Shown here: positions 56,025-64,000 of the stretch, one piece after another
How positions within the stretch are numbered: the first letter of the stretch is position 1
How the letters are laid out: every line of letters begins with the position of its first letter
Assembly: GCF_902459465.1 (NCBI RefSeq)
Contig: NC_047069.1
Location: 1,612,001 to 1,676,000 of the forward strand
Length of the DNA: 64,000 nucleotides
Direction: 5' to 3'
Source of the DNA: Asterias rubens
Taxonomy: Eukaryota > Echinodermata > Asteroidea > Forcipulatida > Asteriidae
The notes under the pieces: generated by a model
What the model was told of the DNA's origin: nothing
Database searches by the model: none
Seen by the model: the letters and a program-made list of their open reading frames with translations, nothing else
Position numbers and translations under genes: made by a program

Positions 56025-57654
56025 GGATGCGACTGATGGTATGGTGCCAGTTGCGTGTGTAGGGGGGGGGGGCTGTCTTAGGCGGCTTCTAATCCAGTAG
56101 GCTAAGTAGTGAAGAGCTACCGGTAAACCTGGCTTAATTAATACCATGGTAGGGAGGTGGGGTTGCGCCCAGTTTGCCCCCCCCCCCCCAACCCTGGATC
56201 TGGCACAGCAAATCAGTATTGCAAAATGATCCATAATCTAACTACATGTACTCGGTTACCTCTCAACAGAACTGCCACAACTAAAAACTCAGAATATTCG
56301 ATGTTGCGTTGGGAAACTCACAATAAAGTGTGTGCAAGTCTGACTTGAGTGAACACAGAGCTAGAGTCGTGGAGGGAGACAACTCAATTAGGGCCCCTAT
56401 AGCCTTTTTGAGATATTGTGGATACACTAGGAGTGTACTGGTTGGTTTGGGTGTACAGACAAACTTACCCAAACCTAACAGGTTTGTTATTAAGTTTATA
56501 ACCCACTGTGGAAAAACTCCATGTGTCCCCGTTGGCTGTTAATCAAAATAATAATATTTCTTATTTTTTCCTATTGCTAGTTTCGTCTAGGGCAATTTGC
56601 CTGATGATATAAATTAAATAAATAAATAAATAAAATACGTAAATTGAGTAGCTTCCAACAGGCAAACCAAACCCCGAATATAAATTTGACAAAATAGGGA
56701 GACCGCCATCTTTTGGGTTATGTTAGCCGTTTGTTAAGTAAATCCGGTGACCACAGGTTTGAATCCCAGTGAAGTTAATAGTTACTTCCTTACCAAACAA
56801 CATTTCCTCACATCACAAAGCACCACAAATCATTTATTTAAAATTACAGACTCTTTCCACCCTGTCGCCATTTTGAGAATCAATGTCGTCTTCTGCAGAA
56901 AAGAAACTTGTCTCAAGAAGACAAACAGAGTATACTGATCGAAAAGTCGAGTTGAAACCAACGAGTCTTTTCAGAACAAACGCCTCATTTACAGATAGTC
57001 ATTACATGGTGTTACTGCAAACTTTTACTACATGTATATCGTATTACAACCATGCAAAACCATCAAATCCTACTTAACTTACATAATATTTGAAGAATGT
57101 CTATGGGTAATGTAATTGTTACAAAACATCGGTCAAGTCGCCAACTTAAACAAGATAGGACAAAGCCAGTTTTTTCTTTTAACTTCCAAAACCTACACCA
57201 ACTTGTGAAAATTTCCAAGCAATATCGAATGGATTTTAGTATAAAGCAACCACCTAGTAAAAACTAACATCAAGCGAAATTACAAGTACATACTCTGAAA
57301 GCATACGGAATGATTATGTTGAGTTCTTTATTTAGGTCACTTCTAAATATTATGGGAAATCAAATTCTCGTTAACTTACATGTTTTTTTTACACTTAAGT
57401 GCCTGCCATTATTATACAATGCAAATACCGGATATCAGAAACATGATACAAACTTTGTGGTGTTACTTGTGGGGAAAATCTACGACAACTCAAACAAAAC
57501 ATATGCAATGAATATATGCATCAGAACTTCGGTCAGAAAGACCAATTTATAAAGACATTTCTCACAAAACTTGTACATTATCAGCCTCCATTGAGCTATA
57601 AATATTTTTGAATTTGATTTTAAGACCGTAACCAGTCTTAATTTGATACATATT

Positions 57655-57870
57655 TGTCATCGAAGTTGCAAGATAACAATGAAAGGGAAAAAGAACACCC
57701 TTGCTGCACAAGTTTATGCTTTTTTTTTGCTTTCAGATGTCTAACGAATGCTTCAGGTCTAAACTACTTGATTGATAAATTACCCCTTTCCCAAAAACTA
57801 CGTTACTTCAGAGGTAGCCGTTTCTCACAATGTTTTCACCATCAACAGCTCTCTATTGCTCATTACCAAG
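57655..57870. mobile_element. Diverged TTAA-family MITE fragment
   Basis: Shares GTCATCGAAGTTGCAAGATA, ACTACGTTACTTCAGAGG and CAACAGCTCTCTATTGCTCA with the family body. Both ends are eroded. Confidence 0.6.
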
Positions 57871-57876
57871 TATTAA

Positions 57877-58264
57877 AGGCACACGTTGCCTTGGATCAGA
57901 AGAGTTGGTCTATAAAAAACGTTTGTAACCGTTTGATATAAAAAATGCATATGGTTGGAAAGATGTTTTAAAAGTAGAATACAATGATCCACATAAATCT
58001 GCCTTGAAATTGCGTGGATTTCCGTTTACTTTGCGAATTAACACGGTCGGCCATTTATGGGAGTCAAACATTTGACTCCCATAAATGGCCGACCGTGTTA
58101 GTCGATGAGGTAACAGGAAAACCGTGCAATTTTGAGGCATGTTTGTGTGGATCATTTTATTCTACTTTTACAACATCTTTCTAACCATATGCATTTTATA
58201 ACAATCGGTTACAAAACCTTTTTCAAGGACCAACTCGACCGATCCAAGGCAACGAGTTCCTTTT
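57877..58264. mobile_element. Palindromic TTAA-flanked MITE, copy 4
   Basis: TTAA at 57,873-57,876; the right flank has mutated (TTCCTTTTAG). The central pair ACACGGTCGGCCATTTATGG / CCATAAATGGCCGACCGTGT is fully intact, so the copy can form a long hairpin. Confidence 0.8.
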
Positions 58265-58681
58265 AGTTTTCATACTTACAAATGTTTTTAGTAATTACCA
58301 ATAGTGTCCATGCCTTTTCTTATGCATCTGGAAGCACACACAGTTGTGCAACAATAACAGGGGTGTTTTGTCTTTCATTATTCTTATGCAACTTCGATGA
58401 CCAATTGAGCCAAATTTTCACAGATTTGTTATTTGATGCATGTTTGGATACACCAAGTGAGAAGACTGGTCTTTGACAATTACCAAAGGTGTCCAGTGCC
58501 TTTAAAGATCAGACACATATTGTCGTAATAGTAACGCTCTGCATTCAACCATTCATGATCACACACGTACTGGAGAAGGAAAACTTTCCCTAAAGAGGCA
58601 ATTAGTATTGGACTTATTATTATATGGTCCCTAATGAAGTGAATTGTCAAGGAGTAATGCAAGCTCTAACATCCGTTCTCC

Positions 58682-59653
58682 TCAACAACACTTGATTAAT
58701 CCCCTAATTGTCTTCTTCAATGCCAATCTGAACTTCTTATTTGCTCCACTGTAAATCAACGGGTTTATGCAACTACCTAGGAACAACAGTGTGGTAGTAA
58801 TGGTCTCGGCTCGTAACGAAAACTCTTTATTCCTTTTGATAGAAATCAACTGCATGGTAACGTAAGGTACAGTCATGATAGTGAAGATGAACACCACCAC
58901 CATAGTGGTTTTCAGTACCCCCATCTCCTCTCGGCTGACCGCCCGTCCATTGTTCATTTTCACCTGCGGGTTGATGGAGGCTCTGGCGTCCAAAACGGCA
59001 TTCTGTATCCGTGACTTCTTGCGATGTACCTCCCTCGCGATGCCAAGATAGCAGCAAGTAATGAAAATGTCCAGCACAAAGGCATAGGTGATAAAACAGA
59101 CGAGTGAGTAGGAGGGACTCTGAAGCCAGTCCACGGTGCATGTGGGTTTAATCGGCACCCACTTATAGTCACCCCAACCGAGCAGTGGGCCCATCGCCGT
59201 CAACGAAGACACGGTCCAGGGTACCAACAGACCCATCGCAGTCTTAAACACCGTTGTCTTATAAACCACCCCCGATCCTCTAGCAACATTTTTAATTATA
59301 ATGTATCGATCCGCTGCGATGACACATAAAGTTAAGGCAGATGAAAAGAGGCATGCTGTTTTAACAAAGGCAACCACGTGACACATGACTGGTCCGAAGA
59401 TCCAATGCCCCTCCAGAAGGGTCACAACACAAAACGGCATGACCCAACCACCAATAATAATATCACTAAAGGATAAGTTGATGATAAACACACTTGCAGG
59501 CATTTTGCATCTGTGTAGTGTTAAACATACAAGACAGTTTCCTATAACGGCTGTTACTGCCATGATCGAGATAACCACAGCGAAACTCACCCTCTCCCAC
59601 TGCATTAAGTTGTCGCCATCCCATGTTGAGCTGTTATCCATTGAGCCAATCAT
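58682..59653 (-). CDS. Rhodopsin-class (class A) G protein-coupled receptor, orphan
   Basis: Single exon, 323 aa from ATG at 59,653 (a longer frame would need a TTG start). An N-glycosylation site NSS at residue 7 precedes seven hydrophobic segments. Landmarks: GN in TM1 (Asn39), LSFSD in TM2 (Asp64), Cys91 and Cys172 for the extracellular disulfide, DRY at 115-117, and NPLIY at 297-301. The TM6 CWxP motif is replaced by MTVP, and the opsin Schiff-base position in TM7 is Phe, so it is not a photopigment. The second extracellular loop GPLLGWGDYKW is opsin/amine-receptor-like. The short tail ends in CC, a possible palmitoylation site. The ligand cannot be told. Confidence 0.92.
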   Translation of the reverse strand: MIGSMDNSSTWDGDNLMQWERVSFAVVISIMAVTAVIGNCLVCLTLHRCKMPASVFIINLSFSDIIIGGWVMPFCVVTLLEGHWIFGPVMCHVVAFVKTACLFSSALTLCVIAADRYIIIKNVARGSGVVYKTTVFKTAMGLLVPWTVSSLTAMGPLLGWGDYKWVPIKPTCTVDWLQSPSYSLVCFITYAFVLDIFITCCYLGIAREVHRKKSRIQNAVLDARASINPQVKMNNGRAVSREEMGVLKTTMVVVFIFTIMTVPYVTMQLISIKRNKEFSLRAETITTTLLFLGSCINPLIYSGANKKFRLALKKTIRGLIKCC

Positions 59654-59814
59654 CTTGAAACTTGATAAAAATTCAAAATTACTGGTCAGCAAGTAAGACC
59701 GCCAGTGTCAGGGAGGAGTCCAACCTGTGCTAGACAGATATACTTTCAGGCTTATTAATGAAGTTCGTGATCACTCAAAATGTCTTTGCAGTAAACTGTT
59801 ACAAAGATTGGTAT

Positions 59815-60250
59815 CCGAATAGCAGAAAGCCAAAACATTGACAGACGATCTTGTGTTTTTCCTCACCTATGTTATAGTTGTAACAATTCGTCTCACTTCT
59901 AATAGCAGACAGCCAACAAAAGTGACATACGAGATTGTATATCTCCTCAAAACGCTAAGTCGTAACAGTGTTCCTCTCACTTAATAGCACTTAGCAGACA
60001 GCTAAAACATTGGCATCTACACATCAGTCGTAGACTTGTTCCTCTCGCTTAGCAGACAGCTAAAACGTCCACACGAGCTTAAATCTCCTCAACACAGTTA
60101 GTGGTAAACCTGTTTGTATCACTTAGCAGACAGCCAAAACATCGGTATACAAGCTTGTGAATACTCCTCTCCTACGCTATTGTAAACATGTTCGTCTCTA
60201 GTATCAGACAGCCAAAACATCGGCATCGGCATATAAGTTCCTCGCCCACG
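59815..60250. repeat. Degenerate 60-90-bp repeats upstream of the GPCR
   Basis: The core AGCAGACAGCCAAAACAT or close variants occurs six times (about 59,822, 59,905, 59,992, 60,050, 60,125, 60,205), each followed by a CTCCTC- and TCGTCTC-rich stretch. Spacing varies from 58 to 87 bp. It lies within 0.6 kb of the start codon. Confidence 0.75.
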
Positions 60251-61137
60251 CTATTGTAAACCTGTCCGGCTTGCCTCACTTTTTATATAAGGTCTCGTCA
60301 CTCCGGCAACGCAGTTTTATATCACTGCATGTCCCTGCATATCCATGTTTATCCCAGCATATCCATGCTCCAACCACCGTTCTTTCTTAACTCAAGATGC
60401 ACAGGTCATTAAAACCATGCTCCATGTTAAAACTAGTTCAGATCCGAATAATGACAAACGGAAAACGCTCCAGAATGACTTCACAAGGCTCGTTATACAA
60501 GACTTCTCATTTATAATGAATAGGGTAGATGGCCTTAGCTTTCGATCCAATCCGGACCTTCTTCAGGAGGCATAAAACAGAGCACTGTCTTAGTGCTTTT
60601 CAATGGGGATTTTGTTTTCAAAATCTATTTAAAAAAAGGGAATCCTTAATGTAAAACAAATAATATTTTTTAGATTGGTAATTTTGTTGTACAGAAACAA
60701 AATTTCTAGCGGGTGTGGGGTTCGGTACTGATGACTTTAGATACGTGAGGAGAAAATGAACAACTTGAGAGACATCACAAGTTGTCTAATAATGCACTCG
60801 TGCATCAATGTATGTGTCTTGAGTCTTGGGGGCCCCACTGTCACTCAACGTGCGAACCAATTAACATGGGGTTATGCTCAGCGTTGTTTCTTCTGACGCC
60901 GTTTGGTGTGCGTAAGTCCCAAAAGACCAGCTTCATTTGCAGTTTCCACAATGAAATCTTTTTGTTAATTGCAGTTGGAAATGCAACAGGAAATTACTGT
61001 TAGGATTTCGGAAAACACCCTAAGCGTCAAATGTTGGCCGCATTCAAAGAAGTCTTCGTATAGTCGGGTCCAATACTAAAAGGTTCTAAACCTACTGGTT
61101 TGAGTCTAGGAATAAGACATTATCTTAAAGAGACACG

Positions 61138-61495
61138 TTAATAATAATAATAATAATATCGAAGTCTTGTATAGCGCACGTATCTACCAAACAAGGTACT
61201 CAAGGCGCTGAGTATATACAAACTTTCAGAAAGATATGTTATTGAAGTGATGAATTCTGAGACCCAATTATTTAGCTCCTGCTTTGGGTTTACAAGGTGC
61301 TTCGCCGCATACAACAGCCACAGCCTTGAACACCGGGGCAAACCCCTTCTCTTTTCGATAAGTGCACTGGGTTTCAACACATGGGACCAACGGCTTTACG
61401 TCCCATCCGAAGGACGAAGCAATGGTTAAGTGTCTTGCTTAAGGACACAAGTGTCACGGCTGGGGATTCGAACCCACACTCTGCTGATCAGAAAC
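61138..61495 (-). mobile_element. tRNA-derived SINE, reverse orientation
   Basis: An ATT microsatellite and GAAGTCTTGTATAGCGCACG mark the 3' tail; TTCGATAAGTGCACTGGGTT and the reversed head GGGGATTCGAACCCACACTC follow. It runs into a truncated palindromic MITE. Confidence 0.8.
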
Positions 61496-61735
61496 GTTGC
61501 CTTGGATCGGGCGAATCCACACATATCTTAAGGAGACACGTTGCCTTGGGTCGGGCGAGCTAGTCTATGAAAAGCGTTTGAAACAGTTTCTTATAAATGC
61601 ATAATGGTTAGAAAGGTAATTTAAAAGTAGAATATAATGCTATACACAACAATATGCCTCGAAGGTTTTCCTTTTATTTGCGAACTTACACGCGGGCGGC
61701 CATTTTGTGGAGTAAAACAATTGGCTCCGAATACG
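61489..61735. mobile_element. Truncated palindromic MITE, copy 5
   Basis: The left terminus appears twice in tandem (ACGTTGCCTTGGATCGGGCG at 61,492 and ACGTTGCCTTGGGTCGGGCG at 61,539). Only one arm plus part of the GGCGGCCATTTTGTGGAG centre remains. Confidence 0.7.
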
Positions 61736-62529
61736 GAAAAACAACACAATTGGATCTATGCGGTAAGGAAATAAAAATTGCAGCCCGACAATTGCACATG
61801 CTGGTTTTACTGTACACACCTACATTTAATAACTGTATTTAAGTAATAACTGTATTTATAAAGCGCCAAATTACCAAAGGATATAATTACAAGGCGCTGA
61901 AGAAAGACAGAAGAACGACGCTGTCAACCTTGCTCATCAGACTAGGAGAAAGGCGGGTCTCAGGAGCCCGATTGAATCGTAGGTATAACTTGCCACTATA
62001 AATATCATCACAAATATTAAGTCAGTGTTTCTAATTCCACAAGTGTTCCCGTCCAATTCAGACGTGATTTAGAAGGTTCGAGAAATCATCTACATTTATA
62101 TTGGATTGAATCATCGAACGATCCGAAAACCAAAGGTATAATTTCCCTCTATAATATTATAGAACAACGTTTCTAATCCCGCAAGTGGAAGTGTTCTCGT
62201 CCAATTCCGATAAAAGGGTTCACGAAAGCAATCAATTACTTTAATTTCACTCACGAAAAATACGGCCCCGTTTCAGAATTCAAGGATTGACGTTGACCAT
62301 TGTAGATAGATTCGTTAGGTCTCGCAATTAATACGGCAGAACAACGCCTTAGATATTATTATTTAGCGAGGCTGGTCACGTCTTCCTCGAAAAGAAACTC
62401 TTTTTCCACAAATCACAGGCCTAATTAAAGTTGTATATGGTTGTTTTTGCCATGCTTTGAATAATTGAAACGCTGGATAATGACATGACTTCGTCTACAA
62501 ATATGCCTTTAGTGTTTCCCCTCATAGGT

Positions 62530-62780
62530 AAATACAACAGCAACAATAACAACAATATCAGAAACAACAGCAACAACATCATCAAGAACCACAAGAAGAA
62601 CGACATCAGGAACAAAAGGGAAGAAGAACAACAACATCAAGAACAACAACAACAACATCAAGAACAACAACAACAACATCAAGAACAACAACATCAAGAA
62701 CAACAGCAACAATAACAACAATATCAGAAACAACAGCAACAACATCATCAAGAACAACCAGGAGAACAACAGCAGCAGTG
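62530..62780. repeat. CAA/CAG-rich low-complexity tract
   Basis: Imperfect CAACAGCAACAACATCA- and GAACAACAACAACATCAA-type units. The region from CAACAGCAACAATAACAACA occurs twice (about 62,535 and 62,702). Frames through it are open only because of composition. Confidence 0.8.
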
Positions 62781-64000
62781 AACAAAATAATCTGGTTTAA
62801 ATACCAACATGTTCGGTTATGACGGAATGCTCACTAATTGATAAAAGAACCACTTAAGTGGATCTGTTCAAGTGTTCATCTAGCTTTATTCATTTTGATA
62901 TGAAACGTTTACAATCCATGTAGTTTGATAGCGACGTCAATGCGCTGACTTCACAGGTGTATCAATTAAGGCCTCCGCAGACCAGCTTGCCGCGTCTAAA
63001 CGAAACTCTCGATGAAATTCTCACTTACCGAGATGCGCCTCAATTACTACTAACAAGCAGGGGGAGGCTGTGGTGTAAATATTTACGAGTAATGATGTGA
63101 AGCATTAAACATTGTACAATCATGGAGGAAGAAAATAGTACAATCAGCGATAAGACAAGGATTTGCGTTTACGGGGGCGGGGCGGGGCGGAGGGAGGCGG
63201 GGCGTGGGGGCACCAGGAGCGAATCCATTTTTACGGGGTCCATGTGTATCGAAAAACTTATTGGCAAGTTTTTAATGGGCAGTGTGTTATACACTCATAA
63301 GGGTTAAACAATGTACATAAAGTCGAAGGCAAATGAAAACCTTTTGCATGTAAGTCATAAAAATATGCGAATTAAGTACAGGTACATAAAAGTCGAAAGC
63401 AAATGAATACTTTTTGCATAAAGTCATATGCGAATTAAGTACATGATTTTATTAAGTGTTGATACATGTTGTGTGTCGAAATCGGCCGAAACGTTTAATG
63501 GTTACAGTACTTCTGGGCACTTGGCTTTACTTGCAGTTTTTAAAGAACGGTATTCTAACAATAAAGTAGTACATTTAATAAACACCCTGAAACATTGAGG
63601 GAAACCTTTTTAAAATGCACTTGTGGATTGAAACACACACGGAAACAGAATATTATAGAAATGTGTTAAAATTGCCTAAACCCTACATTTTGCACACTGT
63701 AAATATATCAACATAAAATACTGACTTTTGTTTATAAATTGGAATACAAAAGAAAAGGTAACAATACAAAAGATTCCATATTTGTCAACCCCAAAACAAT
63801 AATATAAATGTGTTGATGTCACCCAAGGAACAAAAATGTACATTTCAATATAAGTAAGTTTTATATCCACATCACTGCTGAAAATAAATTAATAACACTT
63901 TAAAAAAGAAGAATAGGAAGCTGGAATTGGTCGTCAAATTAACAGAATCCACCTCTCAAGCCAAAAATAAAACCCAAATAACAATAACAACAACTTAATA

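Larger units (their letters stand above)
55125..58681. other. Intergenic region between FAM181 and the GPCR gene
   Basis: Holds two nested or adjacent MITEs (55,536-56,024), G/C homopolymer tracts near 56,060 and 56,180, a TTAA-type fragment near 57,655-57,870, a palindromic MITE (57,877-58,264) and a further TTAA fragment to 58,505. No exon is supported. Confidence 0.55.
59654..64000. other. Intergenic region upstream of the GPCR gene
   Basis: Apart from the repeats listed separately, this is AT-rich sequence with a G-rich tract at about 63,170-63,215 and a CAA/CAG tract at 62,530-62,780. No exon with recognisable homology was found. Confidence 0.55.

Noticed and set aside
58682-59653. Opsin identity for the GPCR
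   Set aside because: The TM7 lysine needed for retinal attachment is absent (Phe at that position).
59651-59692. Longer N-terminus for the GPCR
   Set aside because: The extension would start at TTG; the first ATG at 59,653 gives a normal receptor with an N-glycosylation site.
60345-60575. 76-codon frame upstream of the GPCR
   Set aside because: No domain, no codon or splice support, and it overlaps sequence that looks like an old interspersed repeat.
62485-62715. Gln/Asn-rich frame in the CAA/CAG tract
   Set aside because: Simple repeats stay open in several frames; there is no start context, domain or splice support.

Overview
The window is animal nuclear DNA: genes with many GT-AG introns, long AT-rich introns packed with short non-autonomous transposons, tRNA-derived SINEs and non-LTR retrotransposon ends, and no bacterial-style gene packing. 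The gene set and the repeat style point to a deuterostome invertebrate. An echinoderm, probably a sea star, is my best inference; no species can be proved from the sequence alone.

Five protein-coding genes can be supported. (1) A four-MBT-repeat Polycomb-type chromatin protein on the minus strand (about 2,959-26,396; 16 coding exons plus a candidate ATG exon), reconstructed exon by exon with every splice phase agreeing: FCS zinc finger, four MBT repeats, a very long disordered Lys/Ser/Pro-rich linker in one 3.2-kb exon, and a C-terminal SAM domain. (2) A WBP4/FBP21-type spliceosomal WW protein on the plus strand (27,149-33,799; 8 coding exons, 382 aa), head-to-head with gene 1, with its start codon split by intron 1. 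(3) A lysosomal Pro-X carboxypeptidase (PRCP, family S28) on the minus strand (35,834-49,276; 9 exons, 499 aa) with the Ser-Asp-His triad intact. (4) A single-exon FAM181 family gene on the minus strand (52,390-53,928; 512 aa) carrying an internal 30-residue tandem repeat. (5) A single-exon rhodopsin-class GPCR on the minus strand (58,682-59,653; 323 aa).

Layout: 1-2,958 is 3' flank of gene 1 with foldback elements; 2,959-26,400 is gene 1, whose introns hold a 56-bp x ~23 minisatellite derived from a tRNA-like SINE, a PIF/Harbinger-like relic, a LINE 3' fragment and many TTAA-flanked MITEs; about 26,400-27,150 is the probable shared 5' region of genes 1 and 2; 27,150-33,800 is WBP4; 33,800-35,830 is a SINE split by a DNA element; 35,834-49,276 is PRCP with repeat-rich introns; 49,277-52,389 is mostly unique intergenic DNA plus a nested transposon touching the FAM181 stop codon; 53,929-58,681 is the FAM181 upstream repeat array, candidate promoter and more MITEs; 59,654-64,000 is GPCR upstream DNA, SINEs and simple repeats.

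The genes do not form a pathway. Apart from the head-to-head pair they are independent loci. No new biochemical system was found. The more unusual observations are the fly-Sfmbt-like domain set (FCS + 4 MBT + SAM) in a probable deuterostome, the SINE-derived array, the two candidate ATG-bearing first exons, the 113-bp repeat array abutting the FAM181 start codon, and a TTAA transposon inserted precisely across a stop codon.
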